DNA of 64,000 nt from VAZQ01 sp963744275 (lineage in GTDB: Bacteria > Pseudomonadota > Alphaproteobacteria > Rhizobiales > Xanthobacteraceae), in assembly GCA_963744275.1 (NCBI GenBank), contig CAVUSX010000025.1:328591-392590 (forward strand), in the 5' to 3' direction. The notes under the pieces were generated by a model that was given only the letters and a program-made list of their open reading frames with translations, ran no database searches and was not told the DNA's origin. Of this stretch, positions 27,005 to 34,692 are shown one piece after another. A program made the translations under genes and the position numbers. Numbering within the stretch: position 1 is the stretch's first letter; the number at the start of each line of letters is the position of its first letter.

Positions 27005-27424
27005 ATGCCCGACTTCATCCCCACCCACCGGCTCACCCACGAGGCGAGCCTCAAGATGCTGCAGGCCGGCGTCGCCAAGGCCGATGAGCTCGGCTGCAAG
27101 GTCAGCCTGGCGGTGGTGGACCAGAGCTGCCGGCTGATCGCCTTCCTGACCATGGACGGGGCGCGCCACTTCTCGATCATCACCACCCAGCGCAAGGCCA
27201 TCACGGCGGCCTCGCAGCGCCAGCCGACCGGCTATGCGCCGGAGGCGGATGCGCTCAGCATGGCGGTGCGCATGGGCGATTTCACCAATGTGAAGGGCGG
27301 CTTTCCGATCACGGTCGGTGGCGAGGTCATCGGCGCGGTCGCGGCCGGCGGCGCCAAGATCGAGCAGGACGTCATGGTGGCGCAAGCCGCCCTCGCGGCG
27401 CTGGGCCTGCCGGGCGGGGGATGA
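27005..27424 (+). CDS. GlcG/HbpS family (DUF336) heme-degrading-type protein
   Basis: 139 residues, the usual length. It has ASLKMLQAGVAKADELGCKV, SLAVVDQSCRLIAFLTMDGA and the C-terminal GGFPITVGGEVIGAVAAGGA, all characteristic of the GlcG/HbpS (DUF336) fold. The family binds heme or small aromatic and organic acids, and its genes are frequent companions of catabolic operons. It lies between the Pht5-like gene and the PanE-like gene and is co-directional with both. Its true role here is unknown. Confidence 0.88.
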   Translation: MPDFIPTHRLTHEASLKMLQAGVAKADELGCKVSLAVVDQSCRLIAFLTMDGARHFSIITTQRKAITAASQRQPTGYAPEADALSMAVRMGDFTNVKGGFPITVGGEVIGAVAAGGAKIEQDVMVAQAALAALGLPGGG

Positions 27425-27549
27425 TGGCCGTGCGTCCCTGACGCGATTTTTGAGTGCAATCGCGCCGCCAAGCAAATAGCATCAACCCCACAAGGATCGC
27501 GCGCGGCGGGGTTCCCGCCGCCCAGCCAGTCAACACGCGGGAGGACATC

Positions 27550-28626
27550 ATGCCGGGCACTTACAACATCCTGTTTCTGGGCGCGGCCTACGGATCGCTG
27601 CTGGCTTCCAAGCTCCTGTTCGGCGGCCACAGCATCAAGCTGGTCTGCCTGCCCGCCGAAGCCGATGCGATCAACCAGGACGGCATCCGGGTGCGGCTGC
27701 CGATCCGGGGCCGCAAGGACCTGATCGAGCTCAACTCGCAAAAGCTCCCAGGCAAGCTCTCCGCCACCGGCCCGGCCGCGGTCGAACCCGGCCGACTTCG
27801 ATCTGGTGGCGCTCGCCATGCAGGAGCCGCAATACCGCTCGCCCGGCGTGCGCGAGCTGCTCGACGCCGTCGCCAAGTCCAGGGTGCCGTGCATGTCGAT
27901 CATGAACATGCCGCCCTTGCCCTATGTGAAGCGCATCCCCGGCCTCGACTACGAGGCGCTCAAGCCGGCCTATACCGATCCGAGCGTGTGGGACTCGTTC
28001 GATCCCGCCACCATCACGCTCAACAGCCCGGACCCGCAGGCGATCCGCCCGCCCGACGAGAAGGTCAACGTGCTCCTGGTCACGCTGCCCACCAACTTCA
28101 AGGTGGCGCGTTTCGTGGACGACAAGTCCACCGCCATCCTGCGGCAGCTGCAGGACGAGATCGAGGCCATCCGCTACGACACGCCGGAGGGCAAGATCGA
28201 GCTGCCGGTGAAGCTCAAGGTCTACGACTTCGATCTTCGTGCCGCTGGCCAAATGGGCGATGCTGCTCGCCGGCAACTACCGCTGCGTCACCAAGGACGG
28301 CATGCGCACCGCCCAGGAGGCGGTGCACAGCGACATCGAGACCTCGCGCTCGGTCTACAATTTCGTGTTCGATCTGTGCGTCAAGCTCGGCGCCAAGCCG
28401 CGAGGATCTGGTGCCGTTCGAGAAATACGCCGCGGCCGCGCAAAGCCTCACCCGTCCGGCCTCCGCGGCGCGCGCGCTGCAGAACGGCGCCCCCAATATC
28501 GAGCGCGCCGACAAGCTGGTGCAGCTCATCGCCAAGCAGAAGGGCCTGAGCCATCCCGTCATCGACGCCACCGTCGCCCTGGTCGACGCCCGCCTCGACG
28601 CCAACCGCAAGAAGGCCGCGGCCTGA
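27550..28626 (+). CDS. Ketopantoate reductase-like (ApbA/PanE family) protein (frame broken three times)
   Basis: About 358 residues. The N-terminus has the Rossmann motif ILFLGAAYGSLLASKLLFGG (an altered GxGxxG) followed by HSIKLVCLPAEADAINQDGI. The sequence continues in a second frame (NPADFDLVALAMQEPQYRSP, KSRVPCMSIMNMPPLPYVKR), a third (PLAKWAMLLAGNYRCVTKDG) and back to the first (EDLVPFEKYAAAAQSLTRPA). Breaks near 27775, 28228 and 28400 are each cured by one base, the last two by dropping one T and one C. The C-terminal part differs from true PanE, so it may act on a different 2-keto acid. It precedes a DOPA-dioxygenase-like gene. Confidence 0.65.
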   Translation: MPGTYNILFLGAAYGSLLASKLLFGGHSIKLVCLPAEADAINQDGIRVRLPIRGRKDLIELNSQKLPGKLSATGPAAVEPGRLRSGGARHAGAAIPLARRARAARRRRQVQGAVHVDHEHAALALCEAHPRPRLRGAQAGLYRSERVGLVRSRHHHAQQPGPAGDPPARREGQRAPGHAAHQLQGGAFRGRQVHRHPAAAAGRDRGHPLRHAGGQDRAAGEAQGLRLRSSCRWPNGRCCSPATTAASPRTACAPPRRRCTATSRPRARSTISCSICASSSAPSREDLVPFEKYAAAAQSLTRPASAARALQNGAPNIERADKLVQLIAKQKGLSHPVIDATVALVDARLDANRKKAAA

Positions 28627-28641
28627 TCAAGCATCCCGCGA

Positions 28642-28729
28642 TTAGGGCGCAATCGCTTTCCTCGCGTGCGGCGGAGAGGGTCGGATCCGCGACAGCGATC
28701 AGCGGCGCAATGAGGCGATTGCCTCTCCG
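28642..28729. repeat. Degenerate copy of REP family b
   Basis: The left part TTAGGGCGCAATCGCTTTCC and the right part GGCGCAATGAGGCGATTGCC are recognisable but mutated versions of the arms at 24243-24337. It lies 16 nt after the PanE-like stop codon. The remaining gap holds no gene. Confidence 0.55.
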
Positions 28730-28781
28730 TCGAGTCTGAGTTCACGGAAAGGCCGTCGGCCCAACGAAAGGACGGATTGCG

Positions 28782-29158
28782 ATGCCCGACACCCCGCGCC
28801 CACGCTGGCCCAGACCGACCCCTCGACCATCACGCACTACCACGCCCACATCTACTACGACCCGCAGTCGACCCGTGAGCGCGCCGCCCGCCTGCGCGAG
28901 CAAGTCGCCGCCGCGTTCCCGGCCGCCACGCTCGGCCGCTGGCACGACGCCCCGGTCGGCCCGCATCCGCAATCCATGTATCAGATCGCCTTCCCGCGCG
29001 AGCTGTTGGCCGCGTTCGTGCCCTGGCTGATGCTCAACCGCGACGGCCTGACCGTGCTCCTGCACCCCGAGACCGGCGACGACTACGTCGACCACACCGA
29101 CCACGCCGCCTGGTTCGGCGCCGTGCTGCCGCTGCGGCTGGAGATGTTTCGGAAATGA
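28782..29158 (+). CDS. DOPA 4,5-dioxygenase family protein (frame broken near start)
   Basis: About 125 residues. After an N-terminal frame change near 28800, the frame reads DPSTITHYHAHIYYDPQSTR, GRWHDAPVGPHPQSMYQIAF and LMLNRDGLTVLLHPETGDDY. The HYHAHIYYD motif, later His residues and short length match the DOPA 4,5-dioxygenase family, whose members extradiol-cleave catechol-type rings. In the catabolic cluster it could open a dihydroxylated ring made by the Rieske/Pht5 pair; this is inference. Its last 20 codons and stop are duplicated at 30066-30126, beyond a toxin-antitoxin module. Confidence 0.75.
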
Positions 29159-29283
29159 TTTGTAGGATGGGTTGAGCTCAAAAGGGCGTTTACGCCCGTC
29201 TTCGCGGGCTATGCGAAACCCATCGCGGGGCTATCCGTGTGGCATCGAGTTGATGGGTTTCGCAAGAGCTCAACCCATCCTAC
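29099..29283. repeat. Direct repeat 1: dioxygenase 3' end plus REP family c
   Basis: Includes the final 20 codons of the dioxygenase gene and, from 29162, a REP pair beginning GTAGGATGGGTTGAGCTC and ending GAGCTCAACCCATCCTAC at 29283. The same arrangement recurs at 30066-30226. In the first 82 nt the copies differ at only about five or six positions, and the stop codon is kept in both. The two copies bracket the Phd/VapC genes. Confidence 0.85.
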
Positions 29284-29342
29284 AGTCCTGGCAGTGCTGC
29301 GCACTCCGGCACCGAACTTTTTTCTGGCGCTCGGAACCTAAA

Positions 29343-29358
29343 TGTAGTATTGTAGTAT
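29343..29358 (+). promoter_or_regulatory. Tandem 8-bp repeat, candidate toxin-antitoxin operator
   Basis: TGTAGTAT occurs twice head to tail, 24 nt (to 29382) before the likely antitoxin start. Antitoxins of the Phd/YefM type bind short repeats overlapping their own promoter, so this is a plausible autoregulatory site. The AT-rich repeat could also include the -10 region. Nothing but position and repetition supports it. Confidence 0.4.
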
Positions 29359-29381
29359 CAAACGGAATGCCCGGTGCCGCC

Positions 29382-29636
29382 ATGACCACCAAGATATCGA
29401 GCCGCGAATTCAACCAGGACATCAGCCGCGCCAAGCGCGCGGCCGACCGCGGACCGGTCGTCATCACCGACCGGGGCAAGCCGGCCTACGTCCTGCTGCG
29501 CCACGACGCTTACCGTCGCCTGCTCGGAAAGGCGCCGACCATCCGCGATCTGCTGGGTCAGCCGGGCGCGGAGGACATCGAGTTCGATCCGCCCCGCCTC
29601 GGGAGCGGTCTGTTTCGCCCACCCTCCCTGTCCTGA
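29382..29636 (+). CDS. Phd/YefM-family antitoxin
   Basis: 84 residues. The N-terminus TTKISSREFNQDISRAKRAA followed by RGPVVITDRGKPAYVLL is the typical Phd/YefM DNA-binding fold (SxREFxxxxxxAKxxA...VxITxxGxPxxVL). The C-terminal tail, which would wrap the toxin, has IRDLLGQPGAEDIEFDPPRL. An upstream in-frame ATG at 29367 is possible. Its stop overlaps the ATG of the PIN toxin (TGATG), implying coupled translation. It neutralises the VapC-like RNase and probably represses the operon. Confidence 0.9.
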   Translation: MTTKISSREFNQDISRAKRAADRGPVVITDRGKPAYVLLRHDAYRRLLGKAPTIRDLLGQPGAEDIEFDPPRLGSGLFRPPSLS

Positions 29637-30049
29637 TGTATCTTCTCGATACCAATGTTCTGTCCGAGCTTCGCCGTCGCGACCGGACGGATCGCAGGGT
29701 CGCGGCCTGGGCCGACAGCGTGCATCCGGCCGACCTCTTCCTGTCCGCCATCACGATCCTGGAGATCGAGGCCGGCACCCTGATGCTGCAACGGCGGGAC
29801 AAAGCCCAAGGCGCGATGTTGCGCGCCTGGATCGATGACAGGGTGCTGCCGGCATTCGAGACCCGGATCTTGCCGGTCGACACGGCGGTGGCGCTGCGTT
29901 GCGCGCGCCTGCATGTGCCGGACCCGCGCTCCGAGCGCGATGCCCTGATCGCCGCAACCGCGCTGGTCCATGACATGAAGCTCGTGACCCGCAACACGGC
30001 GGATTTCGCGCCCATGGAGGTTGATCTCCTGAATCCGTGGGAGCATTGA
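29636..30049 (+). CDS. vapC: VapC-like PIN-domain toxin ribonuclease
   Basis: 137 residues. The PIN-domain acidic residues are in MYLLDTNVLSEL (D5), ITILEIEAG (Glu), and SERDALIAATALVHDMKLVT followed by TRNTADF (Asp residues). VapC toxins cut tRNA or rRNA when the antitoxin is lost. The pairing of a Phd-type antitoxin with a PIN toxin is common. The gene is 17 nt upstream of the second copy of the dioxygenase 3' end, so the module lies exactly between the two direct repeats. Confidence 0.93.
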   Translation: MYLLDTNVLSELRRRDRTDRRVAAWADSVHPADLFLSAITILEIEAGTLMLQRRDKAQGAMLRAWIDDRVLPAFETRILPVDTAVALRCARLHVPDPRSERDALIAATALVHDMKLVTRNTADFAPMEVDLLNPWEH

Positions 30050-30065
30050 GGGCGGCCATCACGTT

Positions 30066-30226
30066 GACCACGCCGCCGGGTTCGGCGCCGTGCCGCCGCT
30101 GCGGCTGGAGATGTTTAGGAAATAGTTTGTAGGATGGGTTGAGCTCTTGCGAAACCCATCGCGGCGGCTATCCGGGTTGGCATCGCACAGTTGATGGGTT
30201 TCGCATTAGAGCTCAACCCATCCTAC
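30066..30226. repeat. Direct repeat 2: copy of the dioxygenase 3' end plus REP family c
   Basis: Bases 30066-30125 still encode DHAAGFGAVPPLRLEMFRK and a stop codon, compared with DHAAWFGAVLPLRLEMFRK at 29099-29158. The REP pair then begins GTAGGATGGGTTGAGCTC at 30129 and ends CATCCTAC at 30226. The loop is shorter than in copy 1. No promoter or upstream part of the dioxygenase gene is present, so this is a gene-end fragment. Confidence 0.85.
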
Positions 30227-30234
30227 AGAGACCC

Positions 30235-31093
30235 TCACGCCCCGCCCGCCTTCTCCAAAAACTCCAGCACCCTCGCCGGCGTCGTCTCCTCGGTCTGCCC
30301 CGCCACCGGCACGTCCCAATATTCCGCGCGCGGCAGGCACTCCTCCAGATACCGCGCCGCTGACGTCGCGTGCGCGGCATCGCGGCCCGGCACCACCAGA
30401 GCCGGGATGTCGAGGCGCATCAAATCTTCGGGCTCGGCACCGGGCGCGGTGTCGCGGTCGAACAGGGTGCGGGCCATGCCGGCCACGATCAGCTTGTACT
30501 GGTCGACGTTCTGCTGCGCGTAAGTCTGCGCGAAGGCGGCGGTCATGCTTGATCACGGAAGCCCAGGGGCCGCCGCGCGGATCGGTGCCGAACGGCTTGC
30601 CGTCCTTGGCGACGAGCGCCACCACCGCCTCCAATCCGTGCTGATGCACGAAGGCGAGATGCTCGGCGAAGCGCTGGTGGCTGTGAGGCGGTATTTGGCG
30701 CCGCCCACCGGCCAGAACAGGATCATGCTCAGCGTCGCCTGCGGATACATCACCCCGAAGGCCGCGACCGGGCAGCAGCCCATGCAGCCGCCCATGATGT
30801 GGGCGCGCTCGAATTTTGAGATGATCAAGCAATCCCTTGCCCTGCGCCACATAATGCGCCCAGCTCACGCGCTCGACCCGGCCGCCGGACTGCCCGCATT
30901 CGCGCCGGTCGAAGATGATGCAGGTGTATTTGGTCTGCAGATGATCGAGCAGCTTGGTCTTGGCGTAGACGCCTTGCGTCGCCCACTTGTCCAAGGTGGC
31001 GTCGAAGCCGGCGGGCGCATACATCAAAAGCGGCGGCCCCGAGCCCTTGACCTCGTAGCGTGTCGTGATGCCGTCGATGATCGCGGTCGGCAC
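30235..31093 (-). CDS. Alpha/beta hydrolase with a Cys in the nucleophile elbow (frame broken)
   Basis: About 286 residues spread over frames that join near 30840, 30685 and 30545. The N-terminus is IIDGITTRYEVKGSGPPLLM then YAPAGFD. The region YTCIIFDRRECGQSGG precedes the nucleophile-elbow segment HIMGGCMGCCPVAAFGVMYP. The C-terminus carries LDIPALVVPGRDAAHATSAA with the acid/His part. The usual GxSxG serine is replaced by Cys in GCMGC, as in dienelactone-hydrolase-like enzymes, so thiol-based hydrolysis of an ester or lactone is possible. The break at 30840 is cured by removing one T. It lies 4 nt from the PanB-like gene, both on the minus strand. Confidence 0.7.
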
Positions 31094-31097
31094 GGCC

Positions 31098-31907
31098 TCA
31101 GCCCTTGATCTGGCGGCCGGCGCGCGCGTCGGCGATCAGGGCCGTGAAGGCCTCCAGCGCCGCCTTGGCGGTGTTGGTATAGGTGTCGGTCTTGGAGTCG
31201 ATCCATTTCTCCCCATAGCCGATGGCGGTGTGCGCCATCCGCACCCGGCCGTCGAGCCAGGGCCCGCCCCCGAAGCCGCCGATCACCGGGATCTTCACCG
31301 CCTTGACCACGGCGGCGCCCGCGACCGGCCCCGAATTGGTGAAGTCGAGGCAGGCGGCGCCGGCGTCCTCCAGCATCTTGGCTTCCTCGACCAGCTTTTC
31401 GGCCATCGCGGCGGTCGCCTGCGCGCCCGCGCCCGCCTGGGCGCTGTAGGGGATGCCGTATTTCATGGCGGTCTGCGGGGTGAGGCCGAACTGGGCGAAC
31501 ACCGGAATGCCGGCGCGCGTGAGCGCCCGCACGGCCTCGGGAAAGTCGGCGGCGCCATCGAGCTTGAGCATGTCGGCGCCGCCTTCCTTGACCAGCCGGA
31601 TGGCGGCGCGCAGCGCCGCATCGACGCCCTCCTGCACCGGGCCGAACGGCACGTCGCAGCTCACCAGCGCGCGGGTGACGCCGCGGCGGACCGCCTTGCA
31701 GCAGACCAGCATCTCGTCGAGCGTGACCTCCAGCGGATTGGCATGGCCCCACAGATTGACCCCGACCGAGTTGCCGACCGACACGAAATCGACCCCGGCG
31801 CGGTCGGCGATGCGCGCGATCTGGTAGTCCCAGGCCACGACGCCGACACTCTTTTTGCCTTCGCGCTTCATCTGCTGCAGCGCCGGAATGGTGACCTGGT
31901 CCGCCAT
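31098..31907 (-). CDS. Ketopantoate hydroxymethyltransferase-like (PanB family) protein
   Basis: 269 residues, the size of PanB. The barrel shows VVAWDYQIARIADRAGVDFV followed by SVGNSV, TRALVSCDVPFG (metal-ligand Asp), GGADMLKLDGA and LDFTNSGPVAGAAV. PanB adds a hydroxymethyl group to 2-oxoisovalerate in pantothenate synthesis. Catabolic relatives act on other 2-oxo acids or phosphoenolpyruvate. No panC or panD is nearby, and the context is catabolic with a distant PanE-like gene at 27550. The exact reaction is therefore open. Confidence 0.8.
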   Translation of the reverse strand: MADQVTIPALQQMKREGKKSVGVVAWDYQIARIADRAGVDFVSVGNSVGVNLWGHANPLEVTLDEMLVCCKAVRRGVTRALVSCDVPFGPVQEGVDAALRAAIRLVKEGGADMLKLDGAADFPEAVRALTRAGIPVFAQFGLTPQTAMKYGIPYSAQAGAGAQATAAMAEKLVEEAKMLEDAGAACLDFTNSGPVAGAAVVKAVKIPVIGGFGGGPWLDGRVRMAHTAIGYGEKWIDSKTDTYTNTAKAALEAFTALIADARAGRQIKG

Positions 31908-32055
31908 GCTTCTCCCCGTTCATTCGACCGGGCGCATATGACAGGAGCGCACGCTCCGTTTCAAGCCGCCAAGGGGCGCCCAAGCGGCGCTATGCGCTTG
32001 ACGCCTCCCCGCAAATCAGTGCATTCGTGAAATTGAAACTCCCGAAGTGTGGGTT

Positions 32056-32164
32056 GTAGGGCGCAATCGCTTTATTGCGCCGCTTGGCGCCGCCGCTTGC
32101 GCCTGAACCTCAAGGTACGGGGCGGTGCGGGGCCGATTGGCGCAATAAAGCGATTGCGCCCTAC
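32056..32164. repeat. REP element pair, family b
   Basis: The left arm GTAGGGCGCAATCGCTTTAT and its exact reverse complement, ending GCGATTGCGCCCTAC at 32164, enclose a GC-rich loop. Both arms match those at 24243-24337 and 43988-44055. It lies in the divergent gap between the PanB-like gene and the exported beta protein. The rest of 31908-32421 shows no gene I can support. Confidence 0.85.
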
Positions 32165-32421
32165 GAGTGCGCGCCAGCCCCGCAGGCGCTGCATAGCTCC
32201 GAGGCCACCGCAACCCCGGTCCATTGCTCTCGGATTGTATTATCAATGCCGCAGCGGTCTGGAGGAATGCATTTCTGCCGGGTCGCCTGGGGCTCGATCA
32301 AGCGCCCCGAGCGTTGTACCCTGCGGCCGCACACCTTAAGGGCTTGTTCCGCCAAACCGGGCTTGGAAGCTCTCGCTCGCGGCGGGCATGCCATCGGACA
32401 ATTCTCAGTGGAGGAAATCAA

Positions 32422-33024
32422 ATGAGCAGAAATGGACTTTTCGCCGGCCTCGCCTTCGTGGCCGCATTTGCGGTCTCGTCCGCCTTTGCGCAGCAACCCC
32501 AGACCGTCCGCGTGGCCGGCAAGATCGTGAGCGTCGACGGGCAGACCCTCACGGTCAAGACCGCGCAGGACGAGGTGAAGGTGGTGGTGCCGGCGAACGT
32601 CATGGTGATCGCCGGCAGCAAGGGCACGCTCGCCGACGTCAAGCAAGGCAGCTATATCGGGGTCGGCGCGACCCCGCAGGCCGACGGCAGCCAGAAGGCG
32701 ATCCGGGTCAATATTTTCGCCGAGCCGCAGCGCGGCGTCGGCGAGGGCTTCCGGCCCTGGGACCGGCCCAACACCACGATGACCAATGCGACCGTCGACA
32801 CCACGGTGACGAGCGTGGACGGCCAGGTCGTGATGCTCAAGTACAAGGACGGCGAGAAGAAGATCATCATCGGACCCGACGCGGCGATCATCAACAATGT
32901 GGTCGGCGACAAGAGCGAGCTCAAGCCGGGCGCCAACGTGGCATTCGTGGCCGCCACCAAGAAGCCGGACGGAACCTACGAGGCCGCGCGGGTCAACGTC
33001 GGCCGCGGCGACTTCGTGCCGTAA
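32422..33024 (+). CDS. Exported beta-repeat protein, DUF5666-like
   Basis: 200 residues with signal peptide (GLAFVAAFAVSSAFAQQ) and GTGGAGGAAA before the ATG. The mature part has two related beta modules, VAGKIVSVDGQTLTVKTAQD and TVTSVDGQVVMLKYKDGEKK. Each has a (V/T)xSVDGQ(T/V)(L/V) turn, followed by VVVPANVMVI or IIIGPDAAII. Such OB-like repeats occur in DUF5666-type periplasmic proteins of unknown function. It is monocistronic, with a hairpin 16 nt after the stop. Confidence 0.68.
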   Translation: MSRNGLFAGLAFVAAFAVSSAFAQQPQTVRVAGKIVSVDGQTLTVKTAQDEVKVVVPANVMVIAGSKGTLADVKQGSYIGVGATPQADGSQKAIRVNIFAEPQRGVGEGFRPWDRPNTTMTNATVDTTVTSVDGQVVMLKYKDGEKKIIIGPDAAIINNVVGDKSELKPGANVAFVAATKKPDGTYEAARVNVGRGDFVP

Positions 33025-33039
33025 AGACTGCGTGACGGG

Positions 33040-33079
33040 TGGAGCGGTTTCTTGCTTCGGTCGGCGTGAAGCCGCTCCA
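33040..33079. terminator. Hairpin between convergent genes
   Basis: TGGAGCGGTTTC pairs with GAAGCCGCTCCA with one mismatch around a loop of about 16 nt. There is no clear T-run, so it is either a factor-assisted terminator or a Rhizobiales GAGCGGTTTC-type repeat. It separates the converging genes ending at 33024 and 33158. Confidence 0.5.
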
Positions 33080-33157
33080 ACCCCGCCGGTGACGACCGGG
33101 ATTGTTGGTGGACTCCATTGTTCTTTACAACGTTTACAATAACCGCGGCCGTCCGCC

Positions 33158-34237
33158 TCAGCGGCCGATCGCCTCCTCGGCCTTGCGGAAGATCTCCGGC
33201 GGGTAGGCGGCGTAGCGCTTGAGCAGATCGTCGACCTCCTGCGCCGAAGCCGGATCGATCTCGATGCCGATCTTGTTGGCTTCGGCGAGGAAATCGGCGT
33301 CCTTCATGGTCGCGGCGAAAGCCTCGCGCAGCGCGCGCAAGCGCTCGGGCGGCATCCCGGGCGGTCCGGCGAGCGGACGGCCGAGCAGAAGCTGCTTGAA
33401 CAGCACCTCGAACACCGCGCGCTGCTCGTCGGTCTTGGCGTAATCGAAGACGCTGGGAACGTCGCCGAATTCCGTCGACGTCTTGTTGCCCATCTGGATC
33501 ACGAGCTTCAGCCGGCCGCTGCTCACGTCCTCCGGCCATTGCGAGCTGATCGACGAGACGTCGAGGCCGCACACGCCGTCCACCTCCCCGCGATGCATCG
33601 CCAAATTGAGATCGCGCGAGCCCGGATAGCCCGGTATGACTTGAATATTGGCGCCCAGGACGTTCTTCAAGATGGTCGGATGCTGGAAGGTGATCGCCGC
33701 CGGCCCGCCGGCGCCGAAGATCGTGCGCTTGGTCATCATCTCGTCGAACGATCTCGCGGACGTCGGCGACTGCCACACTCCGCAATAGGTGACCTGCTGG
33801 GACATGCTCCCGATCCAGGAGAACTTGGCGGGATCGAATGCGGCCGACTTGTTGCCCAAGAGCGGCTCCATCACCGCCGACGACGCGAGCATGGCGAGCA
33901 CCGTTCCGTCGTTCGTCGCCTTGGCGTAGATGTAGTTCGCCGCCGTCAATGATCCGGCGCCGGGCATGTTCGAGGGGATCATGGAGGGATGGCCGGGAAC
34001 GAACTTGCCGTAGTGGCGGGCGAGAACCCGGATATAGCTGTCGTAGCCTCCGCCTGGAGGAAAACCGGTGATCAGGGAAAGGCTCTTGCCGGCAAAAAAG
34101 TCCGAGACCGCATCGGCGCCGGCCGGGCGGACAAGGGCGGGACCGAAGAGACCGAAGACGGCAAGCAGGCCGAGCAATCCCGCGAGCCGCCGTCTTGCAG
34201 CCGTCCGGTCGGACCTCGAGCTGTGCGGTGACAACAT
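33158..34237 (-). CDS. Tripartite tricarboxylate transporter receptor (TctC/Bug family)
   Basis: About 359 residues. The start at 34237 gives a leader with RRRLAGLLGLLAVFGLFGPA, so it is exported. The mature part has DFFAGKSLSLITGFPPGGGY, MIPSNMPGAGSLTAANYIYA and VIPGYPGSRDLNLAMHRGEV followed by DGVCG, the standard Bug fold. No TctA/TctB genes are present. Bases 34238-34692 upstream contain no gene I can support and must include its promoter and that of the divergent signalling gene. Confidence 0.87.
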   Translation of the reverse strand: MLSPHSSRSDRTAARRRLAGLLGLLAVFGLFGPALVRPAGADAVSDFFAGKSLSLITGFPPGGGYDSYIRVLARHYGKFVPGHPSMIPSNMPGAGSLTAANYIYAKATNDGTVLAMLASSAVMEPLLGNKSAAFDPAKFSWIGSMSQQVTYCGVWQSPTSARSFDEMMTKRTIFGAGGPAAITFQHPTILKNVLGANIQVIPGYPGSRDLNLAMHRGEVDGVCGLDVSSISSQWPEDVSSGRLKLVIQMGNKTSTEFGDVPSVFDYAKTDEQRAVFEVLFKQLLLGRPLAGPPGMPPERLRALREAFAATMKDADFLAEANKIGIEIDPASAQEVDDLLKRYAAYPPEIFRKAEEAIGR

Positions 34238-34692
34238 TTTGGTGCTCACGACTGATGGCGTGCGCGAGCGTAGAGACGGCCGCCCGAGGCGGCAAGCCTC
34301 CAATCTGTCGCGCCCGACGGGAAATTCTCGAAGCCGGAGCGCCGTCTCGTCGCCGGCTCCGGCGTACGGTTCTCCGCCGCGCAGGCGAGCGTTCGAAACC
34401 ACGGCAAATGCTTGCAAAACAAGTAGTTTTACCAGGTGATTTGCGCTTGATTAAGTATCCCGCTTAGCTCCGGAGAAATGTTCTTCCGATAGCGTCCCAC
34501 TCAGCGGAAGGTGGATATCCCCGGGGCGCACGCGATGGACGTCGAACATTCTTCATGGACGCAGTCCGGCAACTGGCGTCCCCGAGCTTCCGCGCGATCC
34601 GCGCCGGGCTTGATCCTCCATTCGGGGTCGCGCATCTGCGCGAGCAGCCCCGAGGCGGCGACCGCGATCACGAGAGCCGCGGCCTAGCGATC

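Noticed and set aside
28782..29158. DOPA-dioxygenase-like gene as a pseudogene
   Set aside because: Only one frame change near the start; the rest is intact, and the pattern equals that of other indel sites in the window.
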